A stretch of 64,000 nt of DNA from Muscardinus avellanarius (GCA_963383645.1 OY726566.1:92378029-92442028), one strand, 5' to 3'. Counted from the first letter of the stretch, positions 36,030 through 48,301 are shown. Made by a program: numbers and translations. Notes: a model not told the origin generated them from the sequence alone.

Positions 36030-36432
36030 CTTTTTTTTTTTGTGGTACTGAAGATTGAACCCAGGGGCATTCTATCTCTGAGCAATACCCCCAGTCCTTA
36101 TTTTATTATTTTTTGTGGTCCTGGGGTTCCTGGAAGCCCTTCTACCTCCAGGCTACACTCCCAGACCTATATTTTTAAATTTGGAAACAGGATCTCTTAA
36201 GCCAGCATGGTTGGCTTTGAACCTGTGCGATCTTCCTGTCGCCCAGGCCTTATTTTATAAAGGGATTTGTTTTTATTCTTTATTTTGAAATAGGATCTCA
36301 CTAAGTTGCGGAGGGCTTCACTAAGTAGCCGAGGCTGGCTGCAAACCTGCGGTCCTCCTGTCTCAGCCTCCCAGGTACTGGGATTACAAGCATGTGACTG
36401 GGATTATAAGTGTGTGCTACCATGCTCAGCCT
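36030..36432 (-). mobile_element. B1/7SL-ID composite SINE, split by another SINE
   Basis: Tail part at 36030-36106 (gattgaacccaggggcattc). Body and head resume at 36259-36432 and include a local duplication of ctgggattayaag near 36380-36410. The inner insertion is bounded by a perfect TSD. Confidence 0.92.
36107..36247 (-). mobile_element. SINE, alternative-tail short subfamily, nested, perfect TSD
   Basis: Reverse copy truncated at its head: ggtcctggggttcctggaag, ctacactcccagaccta, ctcttaagccagcatggttg, ending cttcctgtcgcccaggcc. The 11-bp TSD ccttattttat is exact at 36096-36106 and 36248-36258, inside the outer SINE. Confidence 0.95.
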
Positions 36433-36957
36433 CTTTTTTCTTTTTGTAACTAGAATCTTTGCAAGACTTCCTGCTGCTGATGGATCCGAAAGCATACACT
36501 GTTTAAAGAAACACAGCCAATCTGTTTCCATGATCAAACAAGCATACAGAATAAATGAATTCTAGGAAATGAGTTCCAGCAATTGATACCACAAGTTACT
36601 CTGGATACTATAACCTTCTGTATTAAACCCAAACCTAAACTGTAATGGTGTCAGCACTCCGGGCCCAGCCCAGGCAAGCCAGAGACCTTGCTTCTCTCTC
36701 CTGTCCCCACGTCCCAAGGCCAGAGAGCCCACTGTCTGTTCCTCCTCCCATCACCGTCATTCCAAATTCCTCTGTCTTAGATTCAAGCAGTGACCTCCAC
36801 ACTGGCCTTTCCTTTGCTTCCCGCTCTGTACTCATGCCTCTGCATGATTTCCAGAGGGTTTTTTCTAATTCATAAATCTGAATCAGTATCTCTTCCTATT
36901 GCTTCAAATAAAATTCAAAGTAATCAGGCACAATCCTTCTTGATCAGGTTTTTGCCT

Positions 36958-37175
36958 CTTTTTTGGGGGGTGGGGTGTACAAGGAATTGAACCCAGGGAT
37001 ATTCTCTCTCTGAGCTACACCCCCAGTCCTATTTTACTTTTTTTAAATTTTGAACAGAGTCTCACTAAGTTGTGGAGGGCCTCACTAAGTTGCTAAAGCT
37101 GTCCTCAAACCTGTGGTCCTCCCGTCTCAGCCTGCCAAGTACTGGCATTTCAGGTGTGTGCCACCACACTTGGCT
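36958..37175 (-). mobile_element. B1/7SL-ID composite SINE
   Basis: Reverse copy, ggaattgaacccagggatat to ggtgtgtgccaccacacttg. Confidence 0.9.
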
Positions 37176-37470
37176 CTGCTTCTTCTTTAGCCTGATTCCC
37201 AGCCTGCACGCTGCTGCAGCTGGACAAACCACAGCCAGGGTTTGGTTCATATATGTCCTCATGTTTTTGCTCAAGTTCCTCTTCATTTGGAAATGCTCTA
37301 CACCCAAACTCCTACCCACCAGTACTTCACCAATGCGCAACCTTCTGCGTGCAGCTTTCGCTAGCTCTAGCTCTCCCCCTCCCTGGGAGAGTCTATCCAT
37401 CGCTTTAAGGTGATTCACTGATCCTGTGTTCGCGTCTCTCACCACATACACGACTGACTACAGGACAGCC

Positions 37471-37920
37471 CAGTGCAATTTACTAGCCCACATTTGCTTG
37501 AATGCAAATTCTAAATATGACTCAGCTATTGGTTATGGATACTTTTTTTTTTTTGTGTGGTACTGAGGATTGAACCCAGGGGCATTCTATCTCCAAGCTA
37601 CACACCCCAGCCCTATTTTTTTATTCTTTATTTTGAAACAGGGTCTCATTAAGTTGCAGAGGACCTCACTAAGTAGCTGAAGCTGGCTGCGAACCTGGGA
37701 TCCCCGCTCCCCGCCACCGTCTCAGCCTCCCAAAGATTGTAATCTCCTCCATGTACTGAGATTACAAGCATATGCCACCGTGCCTGGCTTAGACATGGAT
37801 AATTCTCACAGAAGTCATGGAATAAATTGGCTGAATAAACACAAAGTGGTAGAAGGAAAACATTAAAAAATTCCCTGGGTTAAAATTTCCCAACTATAGT
37901 TATAAATCTCAGATTTCACA
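37471..37920 (+). repeat. Dispersed repeat, L2 3'-end-like, copy B, split by SINE
   Basis: Reads gtgcaatttactagcccaca, then (past the SINE at 37542-37794) taaattggctgaataaacac, aacattaaaaaattccctgg and ttaaaatttcccaac. It parallels copy A at 13248-13430 nearly base for base in blocks. Confidence 0.65.
37542..37794 (-). mobile_element. B1/7SL-ID composite SINE
   Basis: Reverse copy with an extra C-rich stretch in the middle (gggatccccgctccccgcca) and a small insertion before the head. atggata flanks it on both sides. Confidence 0.9.
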
Positions 37921-38976
37921 TAATTGCTTTCAGAGAATATACTATACCAAACATAAATGTTTTCAAAAAGCTTATAATACACACTTGAAAAATAATAACA
38001 AAAACTACGTGAACCATACAAACAAAAATAAAATAGTCTTGTTACCACGGAAGGGGAACTTGGATCGTAAGAACTAAATACACGTGGAGAAAATACATAA
38101 AATTATCATGTTTAATATAGGAACCCATTTTTTTTCCAAATTAGTTTTGTTTAACACAAAATGCTCCCAGTCTTTCTTATCAGTTCTGTCTTTGAAATTT
38201 AAATTTGTTATTTCCATATAATCTTGAAATCGTATTATTTTAAATTTAATGGTTTCTTAAAAAACCCCTAGAGAACTCAGGGGGAATACTTCCCATCAAT
38301 AAGGAAACCCCTGGGTGACAATTTGTCTCCTCATTACTTTTATCCAACACACTAAACTAATATATATTTGCTGGAATAGAAATGTAAACCATGCTACTGA
38401 TCCCTGAGGGAGTTTACTTTCCACTACCCTCTAAAGAAAGTAGAGAGCAGGAAAAAAATAATAAGCCCACAAATTTTACATAACATTGCCTTTACTTTCT
38501 CATTCATTACCTACTGCTTTGTCAAATATCTAAGAACAGAACTTAAACCCAATCCCAGGAGTTTCAATTGTTTGAGATTTCACAATTCACAGGTCTGAGT
38601 TTTTCTGCACACAGACTTCCCTAATCTCCGACTATGACCATCAGCATTTAAAAGGAGCCAGCCCTGCTTCCGAGCACAGGAACAGATACCACTGACTGAT
38701 TACAGCCAGATCCACATCTGGATGAGTACCAAATACAATGTGATTGAGCAGCAGGTCAGCCAAGTCCCGCAAATACATGACTAATGACTCTAGGAGTCCA
38801 AGAAAGCACAGTTACATTCTAACCTACATGTGGACAGCCCAGGTGTCTCCAAAGGATCTTAGATCTAATGTTAGCGAGAAGGAGGGTAGGAGGAGAAAAG
38901 GATAGGACAAACCTGACCAGATACATGGCCGTTCCCTGGTAAAGACTGTAAGAGTGAGTGTCCACACACTGAACAC
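37921..38976. other. CHCHD3 intron, nothing recognised
   Basis: AT-rich unique intron. No exon or clear repeat. Confidence 0.5.
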
Positions 38977-39071
38977 AAGAGAGGAGAGGAGAGGAGAGGA
39001 GAGGAGAGGAGAAGAGAGGAGAGGAGAGGAGAGGAGAGGAGGAGGAGAAGGAGAGGAAGAGGGAGAGGGAA
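38977..39071. repeat. (GAGGA)n polypurine tract
   Basis: 95 bp of uninterrupted purine on the plus strand, mostly GAGGA units, ending GGAGAGGGAA. Open frames over it on the minus strand read as Leu/Ser repeats and are artefacts. Confidence 0.98.
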
Positions 39072-39249
39072 TACACAAAGACTACTTGAAATAGTATAAT
39101 TTGTCTAATACTATGGACTCCTTAGAAAGAGGTAATGTAAGCTATGAGTTACTATGATTTGAAATGTGTCAAAATATACTTCTATCACCACAAATCCATA
39201 CTACTACTTGGTTCCAGGGCCCTTGGTTTCCTGTGTGGTAGTCTGTTAT

Positions 39250-39251
<2 letters not shown>

Positions 39252-39293
<42 letters not shown>

Positions 39294-39302
39294 GTGTGCA
39301 TA
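39252..39302. repeat. (GT)n microsatellite with CG interruption
   Basis: 51 bp of purine-pyrimidine alternation, GT units with one GC step near the right end. Confidence 0.96.
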
Positions 39303-42015
39303 AAGCCACCATCTGAAATCCTTTTTGAATACATTTTACCTGTATTGATGATTAGATGGTAGAGGGAAGGAGAAAGAGCAATGGAAATCAGCCTAATTGT
39401 CCCCCAGTTCCTGGAGTAGACTCTGGTACATTTTCCTTGGATTAATCTGTAGGACAAAGCTCTGCCTCTGTATTGATCTGCATGCTCATTAGGCTGCTCT
39501 AATGCACTGTTTTCACTTTGGGAAAATGCTAAATGAGATTACCGTCTAACATTAGAAGGCCATAAAGCACACGCCATGGCACCTTCCATTCAGGAAAAGG
39601 GTTTCAAAGACATTTCCAATATGCATTATGGTAAGCCCTCGGTGTAATCATAGAGTCAGCAATGGACTGTTATTGACTGCTTTCAATCCTGCTGATGGAA
39701 AAAGCCACTATTAGGCAAAAATAACAAAAGGCAGAATTTCAGGATATCTAAGAAGGAAAATTAAATCTTGGTTGCAAAGGACATTTAAACAATTTAATTT
39801 CATTCTATGTACAGAAGATTCAACAAAGAATTGAATGATGCTCTAAAGAGCAAGAAATATAGACTAAGAGAACTCAGAGCAATAATCAGACATAATGGTT
39901 ATCTAAAAGCGAGTTTAGCTAAAAGAAATTGGTAGAATAAGGTTAGTCTTTGAAAATAGACATTTATCAAACATAATCAAGAAAAAAACACCCAGTTTCT
40001 CAGTCCCTTGAAATTGTTGGGAATTTTTCATGGAACCCAGCCTATATCCATCTCTTATTCTCTTTCTTATACTCCTTCACTCTCAGTTCTCTCCTTCCCT
40101 CGTTTTCAAAATCACTTGCAGTTCGCTTTCGGCTTGACCCTTTCCACCCTGTAGCAGCAGCTATGGCCAATATGCTGACAATATGTGAGGGCAATACTGG
40201 AGATCCAAAGATCTGATCCGGGGACAAAAGTGAAGGATGCACGTCTGGTAGGTATTCTGTAGCCAGCAGGACTTTTTTTTTTTTTTTTTTTTTAACGAAT
40301 GTTCAATGCTAATACTTACTTAGAAGGCACTGAACAAAATAAATCCAATATATATTTCATATTACATGGCCAGATCCACTGTTGAAACTTTGGAAAAGGA
40401 CAGAAAAGAAAAAAGATACACATTTAAGGCTGTTTCTAATTTTCCAGTGCTTCAAACAACCCAGTGATGGGCACAGATGATGACCATTTCTGATTATCTC
40501 CTTGGGAGACTTTCTTGAAAGTTGAATTAATTGGTCCAAGAGAAATGAACACATTTTCGGCGTAAAGACGAAGCTGAGCTAAGCAGTCTCCAAAAGTCTC
40601 CTCTCAGGACCCTCTAACACAGTGCTTCTCGCTATCGGCTTCACAGCTCCATGCTGGCTTCACTGACGCCCCTCCTACCTTCATGTCTAGACTCTTCTTT
40701 GATGTGGGTCTGAGCTTTAAATTTCAAGGAGACTACTTATCCCTCTTTTTAGTTCTGCTAATATAAATGGCAAGTATAATAAGGTAACTTCAGAGAAGGA
40801 AAAAATATGGAGATAGCTCCTCTCATACTACTTTCCACACAGAAGGAGAAAGAAGTCGTGTAATGACAATCAGTCAGCAGCCACGATTCGTAAAGCTCTC
40901 ATGGAAATCATGACGAGTGCAGGTGCACACAATAAAGGGTCCTTTCTCTGTATTTGGACCAGTGAGTACCTGAGAGAGTTCTACAGCTGTAACAATGAAA
41001 TGCTAGAGAGGGAGGGAAGGAGCAAGGGAAGAAGGGAGAAAAGAGAGGGAGAAAATTAATGAGAATGGCTGTTGCTAGAAGGAAAATTTTGTTTTTTTTT
41101 TCCTTAAGAGGGTCTAACAATACATCTTTCATGAGGTCAGATGGTCTCATAAAACCCTACCTAACACACTAAAAGCGGGCACGCAATTCAGCTTTGGAGG
41201 CAAGTCTTCTAACTCTAGCTCCTCTGGCACAATGCAGAAGCTTTTACTTTAGTTTGCACTGAACTGTTCATTAGATATTAAACCCAGTGGCCACTGCTTT
41301 TCTTTCAAAATACAAAACTAAAGCACTAAGTACAGTGCTAATACTTAAAATCAGGTAATTATCCACTCATCTCTCATAATAAAATTACTGTAAGGTGGTA
41401 ATACAAAGGAAGAAAATATTTGGTTAAAATGTATTCTTTATCTTCTTTTAATTTTTTTTCTTTAACCCTATATTAGAGTAGCCTAATGTAAGTTTTCAGA
41501 ATAAAATGTGAACGGCCCTTTCCCAACAGTGCAAGGTCTGAAAAAGAATTCAATCTCAAGTATTTCTGACATTCCTAATAACTGCAAACATTTCATTAAT
41601 GATGTTTCTATCCGAGCTGTAATCAAATTTCCATTAATTACACTTCTGAGGCCAAGTATCTCAAAAAGTGCCTGCTTTCTTTGTTTCTTTTTGTTTTCAC
41701 ATGTATTTTGTGATCTAACTTCTTAAAAATATATAAAATCCGAAGCCTCCCCCTCCAAAGACATGACTGAAGTTATTACTATTTCTAACATGATGAACGT
41801 CAACTACTATCTTGTCTATTATCATTCTAACAAAAAAATCCAACCTATTATCAGAGAAGAAAACCCTAACTCCACTACCCCTGGTTCACCCTTGGCTTAA
41901 AGCAGTCCAGCCAACAGGCAGACGATCAAACACAAGGAGCGCCATAACGCCTCAACCAACACACTCAACTTGGATGTTAGGAAAGACGTTGCCAGCTCTG
42001 GCTAGATATACAACA
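39303..42015. other. CHCHD3 intron, unique DNA
   Basis: Almost free of recognised repeats apart from a T-run at 40271-40293. It includes AT-rich blocks noted as candidate regulatory DNA (39460-39760). No exon. Confidence 0.5.
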
Positions 42016-42341
42016 GCGTAGTCAGCCCTCTGCATTTGCGGACTTAACCAATCTCGGAACATGTGTTAAAAAATGCACAAAACAACAACTGAGTCGGTAC
42101 TAAGGACTACATACCTTTTTGTATTTTCTTCCCTAAACAATACAGTATTGACAACTACTTACATAGCATTTACATTATATTTGGTGTTATAAATAATTCC
42201 AAGATGATTTAAAGCATGCTGGAGGACATGTGCAGGTTATATGCAAATACAAAGCCATTTTACACAGGGATTTGAGCATCTGTGGATGTTGCTGTCCGCA
42301 GGGGTCCTGGAACCAATCTGCCATAGAGAGAGAGATGCCTA
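42016..42341 (+). mobile_element. Tigger-group (MER2-like) DNA transposon relic
   Basis: A nonautonomous copy recognised by gtagtcagccctctgcat at the left, taaacaatacagtattgaca and gttatatgcaaatacaaagc inside, and ggggtcctggaaccaatctg near the right end. A TA dinucleotide borders it, as expected for Tc1/mariner-type insertion. It has no transposase gene. Confidence 0.8.
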
Positions 42342-43189
42342 CATACAAAGCCCTATCCTGTAAACCCTAAGGTTTGAGAGAGTAGGATCTAGCAGAAAAT
42401 GTTTTAATATTTAATATTTTAATCTGTTAATTTAGGAAAAGATGCTAGAATCCTGACTGGGTCACCTGGCTCCAGAAGAGAGAGAGGGGGGACCTGAAAG
42501 GAGGGAGGGGAGAGCACAGTCTGTCCTCCAGATGTCAGGGTCCTAAGTAAAGGTTTAAACCGGGAAAATCCCAAAGCTTGCATCTCTGCTCACCTACCCC
42601 ATCCATATGAGCAATGCAGACCTCTTCATGCAAAGATACAGTGTCCTAATGCCAACTGGTATACAAGTACCAACACACCAAAATGAAAGGGAGCGAAAAC
42701 CTTTCCAATTTCGCAATGCATTTTCATTCTTAGTAATATCAGGTACTTGAAGGAACGATGGGCAGTAGGGAAAACTAGGGAGGAGAGGAATCTTGATAGC
42801 ATGTGACTGTGTGCCAGATGTGGAGGGTGGTCAGTGGAGAATGCTGCTATCAGACACTATGGGACTCCTTGGACACCGGGGGTATTTTTGCCTGAAGAGG
42901 TGGATCTTACTCTTCCCTTCACAAGAACCCTCTTGTCATCTCTCCAGCTAACCAAGCCTCAGTGGGACTACTGCCAGGGCTCACCCAGCACAAATGAAGA
43001 GCTGCAGAGTTCCTGCTTCCCATATGGAAGTTTGGGCTTAGAAAATGGGGCCCATTTTCTACTCAGTCTCCAAAGCATGAGGGCCCCACTGTTTTGTTTT
43101 ATAAATAATCTCTTAACAGTGAGTCACAGAAAAAGGGTTGAGCAAGCTTACTGATGATAAATAAAACTCTTTTGCCCCCAGAAGAAGTT
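42342..43189. other. CHCHD3 intron, unique DNA
   Basis: No exon or recognised repeat. The open frame at 42834-43154 (+) is antisense to CHCHD3 and has no domain. Confidence 0.5.
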
Positions 43190-43205
43190 TCTCCAAGTAC
43201 TTTTT

Positions 43206-43404
43206 TTTTTTTTTTTTTTTTTTTTTGGTGCTACTGGGGATGAAACCCTTCTACCTCTGGGCTACACTCCCAGACCTATTTTCTTTATATTTTTATTTGG
43301 AAACAGGGTCTCTTAAGCCAGCAAGAGGCTTCGAACCTGCGCAGTCCTCCTGTCCCCGCCTCCCAAGCATGGGGATTACAAGCCATGTGCCACCATGCCC
43401 TGTA
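43206..43404 (-). mobile_element. SINE, alternative-tail short subfamily, 16-bp TSD
   Basis: Near-consensus reverse copy with a long T-run at its left. The 16-bp TSD tctccaagtacttttt is exact at 43190-43205 and 43405-43420, though its last bases merge with the T-run. A recent insertion. Confidence 0.96.
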
Positions 43405-43901
43405 TCTCCAAGTACTTTTTGACAAGAAATAAGTTATCTATTGAGGTGACAAGATCTGTGAAGCCAGGCATCTGGTATAAGGCAGAAAAATGAAACATTA
43501 GTTGGCTAACTTTTCTACATCATGGCACTCCTGATTGTGCATGTGCTACATATGTCAAAGCTTTTTTTTTTTAACCTGTCAATAACAGATAAAATGGCTC
43601 TTACTTACACAAAAGATGTCTAGAATAATGGCAAATGAGTATGAAGAGTTTGAGAACATGGAAAATAACTGATGTCAATATTAACTCAGGAAGGATCTGA
43701 GGATGACGTCCAGATCATGCCTCGTCTAGGACAATGAGTCTCAAGATGTTGTTTTCTCAAGTTACCAGTCTTCTCATCAGGCAGAAGTCTACAGCTACCA
43801 TACTGTACTGTAGTCTTGGTGGGAAGTTGATTTAGTTATATGCCATCTCACTTTCCCTTTTCTTAACAATGCTTGGAATTTTGCTTAAGAAATATCAAGC
43901 A

Positions 43902-44052
43902 GTGGCTGGGTATGGTGGCACAAGACTGTAATCCCAGTACCCAGGAGGCTCAGACAGGAGGATTGTAGGTCCAAGGACAGCCTCAGCAAGTAGTGAGACT
44001 CTGAGCAACCTAGTGAGACCCTGTTTTGAAACAAAACAACAAAAAGGGCTAG
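43902..44052 (+). mobile_element. B1/7SL-ID composite SINE, tail replaced by simple repeat
   Basis: Head tggctgggtatggtggcaca, full body, then aaaaagggctagg, where the ID-like tail gives way to the alternating repeat at 44053. Confidence 0.88.
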
Positions 44053-44109
44053 GTGTGCATATGCATGTGCACACATGCACGCGTGCACGTGCGCGCGCAC
44101 ACACACACA
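44053..44109. repeat. 57-bp perfect alternating purine-pyrimidine tract
   Basis: Mixed GT, GC, AT and CA steps with no break in alternation, including cgcgtgcacgtgcgcgcgca. A strong Z-DNA candidate. Confidence 0.98.
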
Positions 44110-44774
44110 GTCAAACAATAATGTGATAAAAACAGATGCTAATGAATTAACAAGTGCCAGAGCCTGAGACGCAGCACTAGCTCACACACAGTCCCCTAGG
44201 TAGAAATGTGACCTCCTGCCGGGCGCACGGTACCAGCATGATAAAATCACAGTTCATAGGAGTAGCTCTTGGTTAAAAGAATGGGAACGTGTGGAAAAGT
44301 ACTCTCTCTGCCCTTTCATGAGATCCAGGAGCAGTGGAATGGAAGATGTTCAGGGCCATAAGCTGTATTTGTATTTCTGGAGAATGTACCAATGTGTGAA
44401 TGAAACCAAGTAATCTTACACACCAAACAAATCCCCATTTGAATGTCTCAATAATAGAGTATTTTGATTTCAGGGCCAATAGAAACATTGTTATAATTTA
44501 TTTTTATTAAAGAAAAAGCATGGTATTTGCTCTCATCTGATTTTGTAAATGTTTAATTACACAACTTAGAAATAGATAACCATAAGAATTTACAATGCAT
44601 CAACCTTAGATTTCTTTCAATATGTGCAGCTATAAAATGCATAGAACCTACATTGACACAAATCAGAAGACACTGAAGCCTCTAGGCTCTGACAGTTATT
44701 TCCATTCCCCTATGCTGCTACTTTGGGATGCTCATAAAACTGTTCCAAGGATGGAAAATATGAGGGTTGGTTAG
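44110..44774. other. CHCHD3 intron, nothing recognised
   Basis: Unique AT-rich intron. No exon. Confidence 0.5.
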
Positions 44775-45000
44775 TTCATGTATTCTTTCACCCACTCAGT
44801 TACTCCTACAAATATTGAACTGTAGACAGTTACAAAGCATCTAAGATAACCCATCACTGTGACAGGTGATGGGTAAGGTGTGATCCTTGCCGACAGCTAG
44901 CTTGTACTCGAGAGGGGTGAGACAGAGGCGTACATGGGCTCTCCTAATTAGATCAAGAGGTAATACTGTAAACACAGTGCTAGGCAAACAGAAGTCTAGT
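44775..45000 (-). mobile_element. Possible antisense L2 3' end
   Basis: Follows the pattern of an antisense L2 end (ttctttcacccactcagtta, aatattgaactgtagac, gatccttgccgacagctagc). Diverged. Confidence 0.45.
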
Positions 45001-47100
45001 TTTAGATAGGACCCAAGCTGAATACGCAGTATTCCAGACTAGAAGATCCCATCACTGGTGAACAGAAGGGAGGACTGGCCTCGAGATTCCTTTAAAACAA
45101 CTATCAAGGCAGCAGGGAGATCTGTCCATTATGTCCAGATCAAAGAGGCTTTGACCTTGGGTTATGAATATATCCACAGCCTCGTGATGACAGTCTTCTC
45201 AACTCCTCTGCTCTTCCTCAGAGAACAGTATTTGTGCTCATGATGTGTGCTAGCACGAGCTTTGGAGTAGCTGTGTAGAGTAGGAGCTTATACATTCTGA
45301 GTTAACCAGAGAATGAATGAGGAAATAACGAGAAGGCAGAAGCCAAGTTTCACACCTACCCACAATAAGTGAGGCGTGACAGTTGCTAAGCCTCGGTGTG
45401 AGGGCTCTGGTGGTAACTTGCTCTTGGTGCCACTATCGTTTAGCCTTCATAATTTTCCTGTGCCTTTTGTCACTATTCTAGACCCTTATTACTGATGTGC
45501 TAAGAAGGAGAAAACTGGATAATATGTTCCTGGACCAAAACCCAGATTTAGAGACAGAAGAGAGATAGGAGGAAATGAGACAAGTTGGGGAAAGTAGAAG
45601 AAGCCTGGGAAGGGAATATTTGCCAGAATTAGAGTAGAACCCTAAAGGAGAAAAGAGAAATCAGGGGCCAGAGAAATCTGGGGAAAACCAGAGGCACAGG
45701 CTGAGCACAACAAGCAAACCAGTAGGAAAGACTTGTGAAAGAAGAGATCGAAAGCTCCAGACCAGGAACCAAAACGCACTGGGGAACTTGTTTTCAAAGG
45801 TGACCAAAGAGGTCCTCAAGTTCAGAAGAGAGAACTGGAAAGAGCCCACAACAGGTGTCCCCAGCATGGTCAAGGGCCAGGATTATCAGTCCTGGCATCT
45901 ACCGGTTCTTCTGACAAAGTATACTTACAATGAACCTAAGACCTCCTGAGGAAATTTAATGAACACTAAACATATCCTCGCAGAAACAACCTTTCCATAT
46001 TTGGAGAGACAATTACTTCTACAGGCCTTATTATGGTGTTTTAACCAAGAGAATCTAACTCCTATAATGGTACAGAATCAGAATTTCCCTGTTGAGCAGT
46101 ATAGAAGCAACCCACTGTGCAGACATAAATGTGAGCATACACATTCATGCTAAGCTTCTATTTTTAGGTGCTTATAATTTTTCAAACAAAATTACCCTTT
46201 GGGATGAATTTTTTATGCTCCTTCTCAGCTGAGGAGACTTGAGGGGTAAATTTGGCGAAATTACATTTGAGTGACCCATGCATAAAAATATTTCCAGTTA
46301 CCCCTACCTCCTTCCTACTATGACAAAATTTAAGAGAGTGCTTTTAATACCAAGAGAAGTCAAGAACAGCTTAATTTTACAAATTTACAAACTGTCACAC
46401 ATCTCAATGAGGTCTGTGACACATCCTAAAAAACTAGGTTAAGACCAAAATTTAAGTCTGTAGTGAGAGACTGCGTTACATTACTTTAGGTGGTACTCTT
46501 TCTTCCACTACATTTTAAAAGCAAGATCTAAATACCAGATACACACTGGAAGAAACGTGTCTGGCTCACTTATCCGAGAGAACTGCAAATGTATTTATTT
46601 TAGTGACAAGTGAAGAAAGAAAAAAATCACCCTTACTGATTTGTCCTTTAAAGTGTCAGAGTGTGGAGAATAAGGAGTGGAGGAGGCAGGGGTTGGGAAG
46701 AGGGGTGGGCTCAGCCTTTTGTCTACCTTCCATCCCTCTTGGTTACCGGAAGGGGAGGATGCTTACGCACTGACGCTAGAAGGGCGGAGTTCCCACAGAC
46801 ACAGGGCTGCCAGGCAGGGGAAATGCCACAAGGGCATCAGGGGAAATACCACAAGGGCATCACAGTCTTGGCCAGTGTTGGGGAGTAAAAGATATGTAGA
46901 AACAAAAGCGGGAGGAAAGTACTAAATTTACCCCCACAGGCCTATCATCTACTGGGGAGAGCCATACACACCTGTCAAGGTCACAGGTAACACAAAGCCT
47001 GTTTCAACTGAAGCCTGTTTCAAGGAGACAGTGCAGACAGAAAGCGTCAGCACAGGTCTCAGGAGGAGCTTCTGGAGGAGAGGACAGGGGATTTACGAAG
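45001..47100. other. CHCHD3 intron, mostly unique
   Basis: No exon. A short tandem repeat of a 23-bp unit (ggggaaatrccacaagggca plus tca) occupies 46817-46862. Confidence 0.45.
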
Positions 47101-47106
47101 ACCCCG

Positions 47107-47230
47107 AGTGAAGGGTAGGACCAGAAGTACAGAGGACATTTGTGAGGGCACGTGGGAGCAGGGATCCAGGCCAGGCAAGTCTAGCTTATGCAGGGGACCC
47201 AGGCTGTAGTGGAAGGTTGAGGGAGAGAAG
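47107..47230 (+). repeat. Local dispersed duplicate, copy 1
   Basis: Blocks agtgaagggtaggac, gaggacatttgtgagggc and ggctgtagtggaaggtt recur in the same order at 48516-48620. Confidence 0.6.
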
Positions 47231-47989
47231 CAGTGTTAAGAAGGGCGAGGCTGGGGTAGGGAGAGTTTTCTAGTGAGAGAGTGTGCTAAGGCTCTACTGT
47301 ACAGGTGAGGTTAGCTACCAGCCCTTTTAAAGCACACTGAAGTCCTAAAGGCACCATCTTAGAAGGCCGACTCAGCACGCATGAGTCAGATGGAGAGGAG
47401 TGGAGATCCACGGTGGCTTAGGCCTCCGGGAGGTGAAGACTGAGTGTGCTCAAGTAATTCCAGGTGAAAATGACTCCCCACCCCCACAATCTACAGCGTG
47501 CAGCTGGGGCTCAGCCTGAGGGGATGACTAAAATGCACATCACAAATCCCCTACAGGACACAAGGACATGTGTGGAGAGGGCAGGAAAGAAAGCTGAGCC
47601 TTGGGGAAAAGCGCGTGGTAGGGAAGGAAAGCGGGACAGCTGGAGACCCGAGTGTGCAGCAGTGTGGTGCAGTGTCTCAGGGCTGGGGCACCAGAGTTTC
47701 AAGAGAGAGAAGACGGTCAAAAGGAACGCCCACTGATAGAGGCCATGCAATACCATCCACTGTAATCCGGAGAAAGAAGAATCTGGCAGAAAACTGATAA
47801 GGAAAATGAGCAGCAAAGAAATGAAGGCGCTGGGATTAGGTCAGCTCAGCCATCCTCCACGCATACCAGGCACCATGGGAGAGGAGGCAGGGAGGCCAGC
47901 AGCCTGTGAGACCTGCTTTAACAGGGTCCATCTGGCCAGGGCGGAATATGAAAGGCAGGAATTAAGCTGGCTGGAGGTGCTTGCAAAGT

Positions 47990-48250
47990 CTTAGATAAGA
48001 GGATGGCATTTCAGTAGGGCCTGCAGGAACAAGGGTGCGTAGGCAGTGAGAGGTGAGGCAGACAGGCGTTCCAGACAGACCCCGCAGGAAGGCAGAGAGA
48101 GCAGATGGGGAAGCTGGAGTCAGGGGCCATGTCACTAATGGACTTTATTTTTTTTTTTTAAAGGATTCCTATGGAAATCTACACATAAACTAAAAAGCCA
48201 ATGGCAGTGCTAAGGAGGGAGGGAGTGATTGCCTCTAGTTGGGGATGGCC
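47990..48250 (-). mobile_element. Possible antisense L2 fragment
   Basis: The order cattccagacagacc-type / aaggcagagagagcagatgg / ggccatgtcactaatggact / aaagccaatggcagtgctaa resembles the antisense of the L2 3' half. Diverged. Confidence 0.45.
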
Positions 48251-48301
48251 TTATGGGGGGGGGGCTTGGAAGAGAGGATATAAGATTTAAAAGACCCAAG
48301 T

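Noticed and set aside
38819..39078. Leu/Ser-rich small membrane-like proteins on the minus strand
   Set aside because: Produced by the (GAGGA)n tract; simple-sequence artefact.
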